NCBI GenBank assembly: GCA_037447655.1
Contig: JBBHKE010001887.1
Location: 42,501 to 106,500 of the forward strand
Length of the DNA: 64,000 nucleotides
DNA from: Zygnema cylindricum
Taxonomy: Eukaryota; Streptophyta; Zygnematophyceae; Zygnematales; Zygnemataceae
Reading direction: 5' to 3'
The notes under the pieces were generated by a model. It had not been told where the DNA came from. It did not search any database and saw only the letters and a list, made by a program, of their open reading frames with translations. The first letter of the stretch is position 1. The number at the start of each line of letters is the position of its first letter. Shown piece by piece: positions 54,660-64,000 of this stretch. Position numbers and translations under genes: made by a program.

Positions 54660-55686
54660 AAGATCTAAATCCCCTTATAAAAGTACTCCGATCTGAGCAC
54701 CTATCCTCTTTAACCTAAAGAGACAGGTGGCTGTTTCAGTACTGTGACTATCTGTTGGAAGCCTAACAAAAATCCTCTCAAAATCCACTATTCTGGTACA
54801 AAAGATTCTGGTAATCCACCCCGGAAGAAACCCGACCAGAGCCCTAAAAGGACTACCAAAGAGAGAACCCAGATGCTTCCACTCAGGAAAATGAATGGAT
54901 AGAAATATAAAAATGCTGTCTCAGAATTAACAATATCACCTTGCCCTTAGAAAATAGAGATATAAAGTTAGAATGTGGAATAATAGCAAGCGAGCTTAAC
55001 CTACCCCCAAAACGTAACGTGGAAAACCAAAAGGAGACGAAATCTCCCCCTGAAAACCCCGAAACAGGTAGGGCCTCCTTAACTCCTCGGTTTCCGCGAC
55101 CCGGAACCGGCAAGACCCTTCTTGGTTTCCAACAAACACCAGTCCCCAAACCGCCCAAAACAGGAAAGACGGTGCCAACCACCCAACCGGACTACGATTT
55201 CCACAAAGGACGAAGCAAACCAAGATGGCAATAGGGTCACAATCACAAGCAAAACAAAAGTTCTCCACAAGAAAGTTTGCTGGAATTTCTAGGGTTTTTC
55301 TCAGGAGACAGTACTGAAACAGCAACCTGTCTCCTTCGGCCCCAAGTGCCTTATACAAGCCAAGTTTGTCCTACCGATAGTACCAAAGTCAAAGCAATAC
55401 TAGGAGCCAATCACCGGTCAGAAATTGTTATCGTACAGACATAAGACAAAACAGGTTGTACTACACTCGTGGCAAAAAGTTAGGCGACTATCTCCGGCTA
55501 GATTAGAAGCCACGTGGTTTTCTATGATACAATCCAGAGCAACAAAGTTCTAAATTGACGTGAAACGCCTAACTTTGACTCACATTAATAAATGCTTTAT
55601 TCGGCTGGTGGACCTGAACTAACGTCCTACTGATAGCCAACAGCAAAATCTACCAGACTATCCCAAAAGTTACGCGGCGTTCCACA
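54660..55686 (-). repeat. LTR-like repeat of the Ty3-like element, minus orientation (5' LTR)
   Basis: Read on the minus strand from TGTGGAACGCCGCG (complement ending 55686) it leads straight to the gag ATG at 54644, so it is the 5' LTR plus leader. It contains GTATAAGGCACTTGG (TATA-like) and GAAGGAGACAGGTTGCTG. The homologous copy at 42401–43370 is in the opposite orientation. The exact LTR–leader boundary is not determined. Confidence 0.72.
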
Positions 55687-55687
55687 A

Positions 55688-56234
55688 TGTAGCCCCCAAT
55701 GGGACAGTTAGCAACTGGTCACATGTAACAGGATGGGAATCTTTGGAACGAAGTAACTTTGTCGTCCGGCCTCCGTTAGGCGCGAAATAAAGTACGTTCC
55801 GTTCAGTTAGGAAGATAGAAGAATCTAGTCCAGCTGAGTGCGCTCTTTTCCCCGTACTTTAAGGACCGTACAGAGGAAAAAGGGCCCGAGAATCCTTGGT
55901 AAGATAAAAAGGGTGCCTGTGAAGCACATGAGCTTGAAAAACACTACTTCAAGACTTAACGGTTAAGGATACCGGCTACCGGCAGCTTGCCGTCCGGCAG
56001 GTACCACGTTCAAATCGTGTGGCCGCCACATATCTTTTTACTTAATAAACCCCAAATATATATATTTCCCGTAAACCTCAGGATAGCCTAGGTAGCCATG
56101 GCTCTAGCTTCCTCTCCAATTTCTCAGTGACTGCCACAAGTTTGAGAGTTGGAGAGAGAAGTTAGAGGTAGACTGCCTCTACTTCTTTCTTATTTTTGAC
56201 CTAGAAAATACTTTAAAAACCATTAATTTCTATA
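55688..56234 (-). mobile_element. Copia LTR fragment, minus orientation
   Basis: The reverse complement begins TATAGAAATTAATGGTTTTT and continues TTCTAGGTC, CTTCTCTCTCCAACTCTCAA, GCAGTCACTGAGAAATTGG and GAGCCATGGCTACCTAGGCT, matching Copia LTR starts. It includes a well-preserved tRNA-like module (plus strand 55950–56030; T arm CACG-TTCAAAT-CGTG) and GTAC sites. It is shorter than a full LTR, abuts the Ty3-like LTR on its left and Copia pol sequence on its right. Confidence 0.7.
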
Positions 56235-57484
56235 AAAACCGCCTTCCTCAACGGTGATCTAGAGGAAGAAATCTTCATGCGGCAACCAGAAGGTTTTGTA
56301 GAGGAAGGAGAGGAAAGCAAAGTCTGCAGACTTATAAAGAATTTATATGGACTAAAGCACGTCCCCTGACAATGGAATAAGAAACTAGATGAGTTTTTTA
56401 CCAGTCTCGGGTATATTCGGATCATTTCAGGCCAATCTATTTATATGTTTGAGGATGAGAATGGTGTGATTTTTATTGCAATTTATGTGGATGATTTGCT
56501 GTTATTGATTAAGTCTATGGAGAAGATAAATAGGTTAAAGAAAGATCTGGGAAGTAGATTTGACATGAAGGATTTAGGAGAGGCTAAATATATTATGGGA
56601 ATTCAAATGGAAAAAAATAGGGAGAAGAGGATCATCAGACTTACACAGAAAGAGGCTATAGGAAATATGCTGGAGAAATTCCAGATGGAGAATGCAAACA
56701 GTTGTACCACTCTCATGGGCTTGAACAAAGTAAGTGATGGAAGTGTAGAAAGAGGAGTGATAATGTTAGATGATCAGATGAGTCCAGAAAGTGGCAGTTT
56801 ATGAAGTCTATTCCTCACATACAGGTTGTAGGAAGTTTGATTTACTTAATAAATTGTACTAGGCCTGACATAGCTGCAGCAGTTGGAGTCCTCAATAGGA
56901 GTCTTAATGATCGTATAAAGAGAGATTGGGAGGCAGCTAAGAGAGTAATGAGACACCTGGTGGGAACTAGGGATCTATGGTTGCATTTGGGAGGGGAGCA
57001 CACTGACATCACTACTTGGAGTGATGCCAGTTATGGTGATGCACCTATGAGAAGATGCACTTTTGGGTATGTATTGTATGTGGGGGAATGTGCTTGTTGT
57101 TGGAGCAGCAAGCAACAAAAGGTTGTTGCTCAGTCCACTATGGAGGCTGAGTACATGGCCTCTTCATATGCTGTGAAAGAGCTTATGTGGGTGAAGTCCT
57201 TATTGCAAGAATTCGGGTACATGAAGAAGGGAGTACATGAAGTGTTTTGTGACAATGAGGCTGCAATTGCAATTGCAGCCAATCCAAAAAACCATTTCAA
57301 AGCTAAGCATATGGATATAAGATTGAACTTTGTGAGGGAAAAAGTTGAAAATAAAATTGTGAATTTGGTGTATAGGAGAGATGGGGAAATAGTGGCTGAT
57401 ATGATGACAAAGCCTGTGCCGTCTCCCAAGCTAAACTATTGTAGAGAAAAATGTGGATTAAAAGAGAAATTAAAATTAGACTAG
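56235..57484 (+). pseudogene. Copia B RT C-terminus and RNase H
   Basis: RT: EGFVEEGEESKVCRLIKNLY, then TGA 56367–56369 (CGA in relatives, R of APRQW), then IFIAIYVDDLLLLIKS (YVDD). A frameshift near 56801 precedes VVGSLIYLINCTRPDIAAAV. At the RT–RNase H joint this copy keeps Trp (RDLWLHLGG). RNase H: TTWSDASYGD, STMEAEYMASS, FCDNEAAIAIA, KHMDIRLNFVREKVENK. Confidence 0.85.
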
Positions 57485-57497
57485 AAAATAAGGGGAG
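56235..57497 (+). mobile_element. Copia fragment B: RT and RNase H, 3' part only
   Basis: Starts inside RT (KTAFLNGDLEEEIFMRQPEG). It runs through YVDD to the end of RNase H (57482–57484 TAG) and the polypurine tract AAATAAGGGGAG, directly followed by an LTR at 57498. The 5' part is missing at an abrupt junction with the inverted LTR fragment. Confidence 0.85.
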
Positions 57498-58541
57498 TGT
57501 TGTGTTGAAATTTATAGATTTCTAGAGTATTTTCTAGGTTTAAATATGTTTTTATAAAAGGAAAAGGAAAAAGGACGGACAGCCTGCCTCCACCTCCGCT
57601 CTCTAGCTCCCATACTTGTTGTAGTCACTGAAGGTAAGAGAGAGAGGTTGATCCATGGCTGCCTTAGTTCAACAGACAGCTATTTTTAGTAGGCTACTAA
57701 AAATATACTTGACGGACCAGAGATTTGATCCCGGTACCTACGGTTCGTCAAGTTGACCGGTAGCGGTCAGCCTTATCCTAAGAGACTAGGACCAATGCTA
57801 AGTGCTATGGTATGTGATAGATATATATTTGGTTAGGAGAAATTAAATCCATTTAACTAGAACTGTATACGACGTACATAGATTCAGTTTTATAAAGTAC
57901 GTCGTACGACGCTAATTCAAAACGGATACCACGCATTTTATTTCGACATCGGAACAAATGTCGCGCAAGTATTTATTACGGCTAAGATTGCGTTTCGCGT
58001 AAAATCCGACGGCGCACATCATCGCCGAAATCCCGGAATGGTCACTTTGGCGTTTTGTGACGTGGCGTGACTTGGAGCCACGTGGAGAGATGACATTCGG
58101 TCATAGGAATTCCGAGGAACGTACGGACGAGTGAAAAGTGGACACGCGTCCACTTAATGGCCTTGTCGTACATAGGCCGTACAAAAGTACATCGGCAGTA
58201 GTACTTTTGTGTACGATACAGTAATCTGATTGGTCCGTACTTCAGTAGATAGGAGTTATTAGAGAGAATCAGGACTTAGAAAATTTTGGTAGGTAGTCAC
58301 CTCTCCCTTTGAGAGTTTGTACAAATTGGCATTTTTACTGCCTCATAACTTATCGGCTGGTTGGCCATTTTCAGTGATTCTTTTTGCTACGGACTCAAGG
58401 GAGTCCAGACTGCACAGGGGTGCAGTCAAATTGTCAGTTTGCCTTCTTGGGCAGAAGTGGTCGTGGCTTAAAGTGGGTTAGTTAAATACTATCTAGAGGC
58501 TTCCCTGTATTGTGTAGTCCAATGGAGGACACAGAATTGCA
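57498..58541 (+). repeat. Copia LTR shared between fragments B and C
   Basis: Starts TGTTGTGTTGAAATTTATAG right after B's polypurine tract and ends CACAGAATTGCA right before C's primer-binding site. It is thus the 3' LTR of B and the 5' LTR of C. It holds the antisense tRNA-like module (57718–57795) and six GTAC sites (58167–58242). Confidence 0.88.
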
Positions 58542-58545
58542 GGTT

Positions 58546-59204
58546 ATGGGCCCACCCTCTAGGGTGCCCACCTTCAATGGATCTGGGTTCATCTATTGGG
58601 AAGCCATGATGATGGGAGCTTTGTGTGAAAAACGATACTGGGGTATCGTCAGTGGACAAGTGAAACGTCCACCTTCGGGAACTCCACCAGGATTTGGGGG
58701 AGTAAGGTTTTCTGCAACAACGGCTGCCTCAGAGGAGGGGGCAGATGATGGGGACAGCAGTGTGTCCGAAAAGGAAAAAGGGAAGGAGACACCCCTCACT
58801 CATATTGCCACAGTATCAGGAGCGGCGACCGTGAAGACCGTGGAGAACGATACTCAAATGTGGGAGGATGTAACATGGCTGCCAAGAACTTTATTCTTAG
58901 GCACCTCACTCAAGGTTAGTTCGAAAACATAGTGTACCGAGTACAGGGAATGCCTGATAGTTCATGGAAATGGAACACAGTAGTCAGGATGATACTTGTG
59001 CAGGAAAACACAATGGAGATTAGGAGAGGAGGAAAGAGCATTCAAGCTCTAGCAGCAGGAGGGGACCGATGGGGGAAGGACCCGAAGAAACCTTATAGAG
59101 GGGAAAGAGATCATTATGGGGGACAAAGGCCCCCAAAGGGTCTTTGTCATTATTGCAAAAAGCCGGACACTTTATTCCAGATTGTGTCAAGCTATCAGAG
59201 CTGA
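58546..59204 (+). pseudogene. Copia C gag remnants
   Basis: MGPPSRVPTFNGSGF starts the frame at the ATG in the primer-binding site. After ENDTQMWEDV the middle of gag is deleted. Frameshifts separate the pieces, then PDSSWKWNTVVRMILVQENT (with the Trp that is a stop in A) and CHYCKKP, the first half of the zinc knuckle, follow. Confidence 0.75.
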
Positions 59205-59755
59205 GGCTCCAAGAGAACCGTGGAGGAGGTTCTTTCAGAGGGAAGAAAAAGGCACTTGTGGTTACAAAAGTGTCAGGAGAAACCGAGGATGAGTCCTCTG
59301 AGGAGGATGGGGAGCTTTTTCTTGACGAGAGTCTGGAGGAGAAGGAGATCCCTCGGAGGCAGAAGTGTGCCATTCGAGCAATTCGGGAAGCTCCACAGGA
59401 AGGATGGATCATCTACTCAAGTGCATCCATGCATATGTGTCGTGATAAAGAACTTTTCACTAAGCTAAGAAAGATTCCTACTGTAGAGATAGAGTATGGG
59501 GATGGGAGAGTGGTTACTACAGATCTAGTGGGATCAGTAGATCTGAAAGTCTTAGTGGAGGGTAAGACTTCTATACTTACATTCTCAGATGTACTTTACA
59601 TTCCTCAGCTGAGTAAAAATCTTGTCTCTACGTCTTTGTTAGATGACAAAGAGTTTGATACTTTCACCAAGAGGGAGTCTTTACAGCTAAGTATGGGAAT
59701 GAAGTTTACTTCACAACAGATAAGGGTAGCCAAGGAATGTTTAGGCTTAACCTGA
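59144..59755 (+). pseudogene. Copia C zinc knuckle end and protease (inactive)
   Basis: LLQKAGHFIPDCVKLSELRL supplies the second half of the knuckle after a one-base frameshift. The protease site reads GWIIYSSASMHMC where active elements have VDSGASMHMC, so both the Asp and the Gly are replaced and the enzyme cannot work. IPTVEIEYGDGRVVTT and LTFSDVLYIPQLSKNLVS follow. Confidence 0.8.
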
Positions 59756-60468
59756 GTAATGAAAAGAAGAATGCTTATTATGTTGGTGTTCCTAAGGTGA
59801 TGATTTGGCATAAGCCGTTGGGGCATGTGCATTTTGATAGGTTGAAGGAAATGAAAAAGCTTGGGGTAGTAGATGGCATTCAGTTTGAGGATAATAAAAT
59901 GATGGATGATTGTAGTGGTTGTGCTCAAGGTAAGGCTCACAGACTTCCCTTTCCCAAAGCCGCCACATATAGAGGTGAGAAAGTGTTAGATTTGGTCCAC
60001 ACAAATATTTGGGGACTTGCAAAAGTACCTTCGATTGGAGGAAAGAGAATTATGATGACAATAACTGATGACTAGTCTAGATACTCTAGAGTCTACTTTC
60101 TGAAAACAAAGTCTGAAGCATCAACTTACTTCAAAGAATATAAAGCTTGGAGTGAGAAGTTGCATGAAACCCCCATTAAGAGGATAAGGAGTGATAATGG
60201 GGGGGAATATACCTCTAACGAGTTTGAGGAATATCTGAGAGATGAGGGAGTGCAGCACCAGAAAACTGTACCATGTAATGCGGAACAAAATGGGGTAGCT
60301 GAGAGGTTGAATCGAACACTAGGAGATAGTGTGCGCAGTATGTTGGCAGACAAGAAAATAGGAAAGAGATTTTGGGCAGAAGCAATGAACTGTGCCAACA
60401 ACATTAAGAATAATGTCCTTACCTCAGCTGTAAAGGGAGTGACACCGTATGAGAGATGGGTTGGAAGG
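59737..60468 (+). pseudogene. Copia C GAG-pre-integrase and integrase core
   Basis: The zinc motif is WHKPLGHVHFDRL…CSGCAQGKAH. The integrase begins LVHTNIWGLA, with the first catalytic Asp changed to Asn. A TAG at 60073–60075 replaces the Trp of TDDWSRYSR. After it, RIRSDNGGEYTS (second Asp) and QNGVAERLNRTLGDS (catalytic Glu) are intact. It breaks off at the element D insertion. Confidence 0.85.
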
Positions 60469-61357
60469 TGAAATTTTGTGGTCTCCATTGACCCACAGAA
60501 TGAGCAGCCTATGTAAAGCCTCTAGGATAATAATTGCCCCTTCTACTTTCACGCTGAATAAGCGCCACCCAGGCACACAAATATTCTGACCACTCTCACC
60601 CTTGTGAGGACAAGACTCCCCTGAGTCAAACGCAAAAAGAATCACTGAATTTGCTCACCCGAGCAGTAAGTTATGGCTGGTCAAAGATGACCTTTATAGG
60701 TACAAGCTCTCTTAGAGAGAGAGGTACCTTAATATTACTAAGTCTCGGTCTGCCTACTCACGACTACCTACTATTAAACCCTAGTCCAATAGGAACACTA
60801 TAAAGTACAAGAAGGTACAATGGGCGATGTACTTATTGTACAACCATTTTACGACAAGGTCTACAAGGTGACACCTGTCAAATCGGAAGCCATGGTTCCT
60901 CCTCCCATCTTCTCCGGTCTCAAATAATGAGGCGTCATGTGTCACCGCGTGACGCTATCTCCGTATGCCGCCAAAAACTCACTTCGCGTGGCGGCTATAA
61001 TGTCGGTCGTCCGATCAAATTATATTTTACACGGTTCAGATTCGCGTACATACAATAATTGCTCCTTTTGGTTAGTCTGCTGTTAATTAGCTGTTGCGTT
61101 AATATTTATATATTTATGAAACCCGTCACATGTATCGTTTCGTAACGCTTTAATGGTTAAGGCGTTAGGCTTTAGAGAATCTAGAGGTCGCAGGTTCAAA
61201 TCTAGACTTAGGCATCATTTTAGTAAAATACCCTTTACTTCAAAAACTGCCACTTCCTAAATATGGCGGCAGCCATGGCGCGCCTTTGATCCTCACTCTC
61301 TTTCTTTAAAGCAAAACTAAAATAGGGAAGTGAACTATTAATTACCTCTTTTCAACA
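60469..61357 (-). repeat. 3' LTR of Copia element D
   Basis: 889 bp, shorter and diverged from the A/B/C LTRs. It keeps the TG…CA ends, four GTAC sites (60806–60843), and a plus-strand tRNA-like module at about 61145–61215 with TTAATGGTTAAGGCGTTAGG (A box) and GCAGGTTCAAATCT (B box). Confidence 0.82.
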
Positions 61358-61370
61358 CTCCCCTTAATTC

Positions 61371-62970
61371 TTAGTCACTTTTCAATTTTAATCCACAGTT
61401 TTCTCTGCAATAAATCAACTTAGGGGAAGACACTGCTTTTGTCATCATATCTGCAATCACTTCTCTATCAGTTTTGTGAACCAGTTTAATAATTTTATTT
61501 TCTACCTTCTCTTTGACAAAGCTTAGTCTAATTTCCATATGCTTAGCTTTGAAGTGATGTTTCAGATTAGCTGCAATAGAGATAGCAGCTTGATTATCAC
61601 AAAAAACATTTTGAGTTACAGACTTCATGAACCCAAGTTCTTCAAGAAGAGATTTAACCCACATTAATTCTTCGGTGGCAACACAGGAAGCCATGTATTC
61701 AGCCTCCATAGTGGAGTGAGCAACTACTTTTTGTTGCTTGCTACTCCAACGACATGCACCGGATCGAATTTGCAACACATATCCAATCGTACACCTCCTT
61801 AAAGGCAGATCTCCATAACTGGCATCACTCCAAGTGGTGATGTCAGTGTGCTCCCCTCCCAAATGCAACTATAATTCCCTTATCCCCACCAGATACCTCA
61901 TCACCCTTTTGGCAGCCTTCCTGTCTCTTTTTCTTGGTTCATTTAGATTTCTACTAAGGACACATACAGCTGCAGCTATATCCGGACGGGTACAACTCAT
62001 AAAATAAATTAAGCTGCCTACAATCTGCCGATAAGGGATATTTTCCATAAATTTTCTTTCTATCTCATCCATTTCATCATTAATGATCAATATTCCTCCC
62101 TCTTCACTCCCCTCACTCACTTTCTTCAAATCCATGGGAGTAGTACATCCGTTTGCTTTCTCCATTTGAAATTTTTCTAGCATATTACCGATTGCTCTTT
62201 TTGAGTGAGTCTTATAATTCTATTCCCTCTATCTCTCTCCATCTGATTTCCCAAAATGTACTTTGCTTCGCCGAGATCTTTCATGTCAAAGCAGCTTCTA
62301 AGATCGCGTTTTAGTTTGTTAATTTGATCTAAGGACTTGCTTAAGACCAACAAATCATCCACATAAATAGAAATAAATATCACTCCATCTTCATCCTCAA
62401 ATAAATATATGAAGTGATCTGAACTAATTTTGATATACCCCAAACCGGTCAAAAATTTGTTGAGCTTTATATTCCACTGTCGTGGGGCTTGCTTAAGCCC
62501 ATAGAGTGATTTTATCAGTTTGCAAACTTTATTTTCTTCCCCACTTTCCACGAATCCTTCGGGTTGCCTCATTAAATTTCTTCTTCTATCTCTCCGTGCA
62601 AAAATGTTGTTTTAATATCCATCTGGTGTATTTCCATATCCTCCGCTGCGGCTATACTTAAAAGGATTCTAACATAAGGAAATCTGACTACAGGTGCAAA
62701 AGTTTCTTCGTAGTCTATCCCCTCTTTCTCAGTATATCTTTTTGCAACTAACCTAGCTTTGTTCCTCTCAATGATATTATCCGGGTTTAATTTAAGTTTA
62801 AAAACCCACTTACATCCGATCGGTTTTCGGTCCGGTGGACAATCTACCAACTCCCTTGTATTGGCTTCCATGATAGAGGCCATTTCTTCAGTTATAGCTG
62901 TGATCCACCGGCTACTTTCAAGAGTGTTTATGGCCTCTAAGTATGTCTGAGGTTCATCTGGGTGAGACAT
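61371..62970 (-). pseudogene. Copia D reverse transcriptase and RNase H
   Basis: RT begins near MSHPDEPQTYLEAINT. KPIGCKWVFKLKLNPDN, ARLVAKRYTEKEGIDYEETF and MDIKTTFLHGEIEEEI are standard Copia RT blocks. A stop at 62572 and a frameshift near 62180 interrupt it. The catalytic site is ISIYVDDLLVLSKS. A TAG at complement(61869–61871) falls at the same RT–RNase H codon as in element A. RNase H: TTWSDASYGDL, STMEAEYMASC, FCDNQAAISIA, KHMEIRLSFVKEK. Confidence 0.88.
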
Positions 62971-63144
62971 CTTTGTGAGTTGGTTATTTACTTGTCTTTC
63001 TTGATGTCTTTTACTACCTCTTCTTCCCCTTTCAAAATCGGACGCCGGTATGGAAGGTATCTTTGGGTTTCATTTAGGGAGATTTTCAGCTCCCCTATCT
63101 CCCAATTGCGGTGTCCCATCAAGTTCCTCATCGGTTTCCACCTC

Positions 63145-63990
63145 CTATTGTGGCGTTGCCTCGGATGTTGTCCTTTCCTCCTTCTCCTTTGGTATATTTG
63201 CAGATTTTTCTTTTTCTCCCTCTTCCTTCTCTTCATTTTCAAAGTCAAAGTCAGAAAACTGGTCCGTTTCGAATCTGATTTTGACTTCCTTATTATATTT
63301 GATTGGATCAATGGACTTCTCTTCATTCATCACCACTATGTGTTTTACCAAAATTATATCTCTCTTTTTCAAGTCATACACTCGGTATCCTTTTATGCTC
63401 TCATCATATCCTACAAGATATCCAGGCTTCCCTCTCCCCTCTAACTTCCATTTAGTCTTATCGGAATCCAAACTGTAGACTTGACTTCCGTACACTCTCA
63501 AACTAGACAAATCAGGCTTTCTTCCCGTCCACCTCTCATACGGAGTTTCCTCCTTATTTGCTAAAGTTATGACTCTATTTTTGATGAAATTAACATAGTT
63601 CATAGACTTCGCCCAAAACTGCAACCCTATCCTCTTATCAATTAACATACTTCTGGACATATCTCCTAAAGTTGTATTCACTCTTTATGCTACTCCATTT
63701 TGTTACGGATTATAGGGAACAATTTTCTCATGATGAATTCCTCCTTCTTTAAGATATTCTTCAAATTCTCTGCAGGTGTATTATTTCCCATTATCACTTT
63801 TTATCCTTTTATTGAGGTTTCATGTAGCTTTTCACTCCGTACTTTATACTCTTTGAAACATCTTAATACCTCTGACTTATGTCTGAGAAAGTATACCTTC
63901 GTGTATCTAGACCAATCATCTGTGATAGTTAACATCCATCTTTTCCCCCCATGTGAGGCATACCTAGCAGGTCCCCAAACATCAGTGTGA
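63145..63990 (-). pseudogene. Copia D integrase, C-terminal half
   Basis: From the window edge inward: YTCREFEEYLKE…VPYNP, a degraded QNGVA with TAA codons, then VNTTLGDMSRSMLIDKRIGL, ETPYERWTGRKPDLSSLRVY, KLEGRGKPGYLVGYDESIKG and YRVYDLKKRDIILVKHIVV. The last block is the Copia integrase C-terminal (retroviral polymerase SH3-like) domain. An acidic Glu-rich linker leads to RT. Confidence 0.82.
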
Positions 63991-64000
63991 ACTAGATCTA

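Larger units (their letters stand above)
58542..60468 (+). mobile_element. Copia element C: 5' part, interrupted by element D
   Basis: The primer-binding site GGTTATGGGCCCACC (58542–58556) is identical to element A's. Gag, protease and integrase follow; the sequence stops at …YERWVGR where the inverted LTR of element D begins (60469). The rest of C probably resumes beyond the window. It has more frameshifts than A, so it is older. Confidence 0.85.
60469..64000 (-). mobile_element. Copia element D, minus strand, inserted in C, 5' end beyond window
   Basis: The 3' LTR is complement(60469–61357), starting TGTTGAAAAGAGG after the polypurine tract AATTAAGGGGAG (complement 61358–61370) and ending CACAAAATTTCA at the junction with C. 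Upstream come RNase H, RT and the integrase C-terminal half. The likely target duplication next to the LTR is GAAGG (60464–60468); its partner is outside the window. Frameshifts and stops mark it as inactive. Confidence 0.88.

Noticed and set aside
61143-61217. Possible functional tRNA gene
   Set aside because: A- and B-box-like sequences are present, but acceptor and T stems do not pair. It coincides with the tRNA-like module of the other LTRs, so I treat it as part of Copia D's LTR.

Overview
The window is eukaryotic nuclear DNA: spliced genes with GT–AG introns, AT-rich intergenic sequence, many microsatellites and nested LTR retrotransposons. There is no operon structure. Three things point to a plastid-bearing alga, possibly a streptophyte (charophyte) green alga. 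The first is a candidate plastid transit-peptide exon at 667–924. The second is a cobalamin adenosyltransferase gene, which land plants lack. The third is a Copia primer-binding site that matches, by my recollection, the plant-type rather than the animal-type initiator tRNA-Met anticodon arm over 15 bases. A Ty3-like element carrying a cytosine-methyltransferase domain fits too, because such elements have been reported from charophytes and dinoflagellates (de Mendoza et al. 2018). The organism assignment is inference.

Layout. 1–12 kb is the host-gene region: a possible plastid-protein first exon (−), tRNA-Arg(CCT) (+), a TruA-type tRNA pseudouridine synthase (−, 3' end not located) and an MMAB-type cob(I)alamin adenosyltransferase (+). 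Both multi-exon genes have introns built of tandem repeats that copy the exon–intron junction. 12–18 kb is a decayed non-LTR retrotransposon (−) plus two 3' fragments of the same family. 19–20.5 kb is a spliced polysaccharide-pyruvyl-transferase-family gene (−). 21–24 kb holds long (TA)n tracts, an inverted repeat and a cluster of TA-flanked MITEs. 24.4–25.4 kb and 33.8–35.0 kb are solo Copia LTRs with perfect 5-bp target duplications. 27–32.8 kb is a spliced but stop-ridden DDE_1/pogo-like transposase gene; its 2.6-kb first intron contains an unrelated ORF, and CGACGA…TCGTCG palindromes are scattered around it. 35–42 kb is gene-poor, with 28-bp and 15-bp minisatellites.

42.4–55.7 kb is a decayed Ty3-like element on the − strand. 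It reads gag, two zinc knuckles, aspartic protease, then a DNMT3-like C5 cytosine methyltransferase in the protease frame. It is bounded by two divergent, inverted copies of a ~1-kb LTR-like repeat. A young, internally deleted Copia element (46306–51437) is inserted in frame between the two zinc knuckles. 55.7–64 kb is a pile-up of Copia pieces: an LTR fragment, a pol 3' fragment, a shared LTR, a 5' gag–integrase part, and a minus-strand Copia element inserted into the last one and running off the window.

Common threads. The Copia LTRs share a conserved GTAC cluster and an antisense tRNA-like module. Stops in the Copia and Ty3-like ORFs are mostly TAG, several clearly at conserved TGG tryptophans, a CpA-to-TpA pattern. 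Local tandem duplication recurs in exons, introns and intergenic DNA. No CRISPR, phage or bacterial system is present. The leading candidates for something unusual are the methyltransferase-bearing retroelement, the splice-junction repeat introns, and the antisense tRNA-like module of the LTRs.
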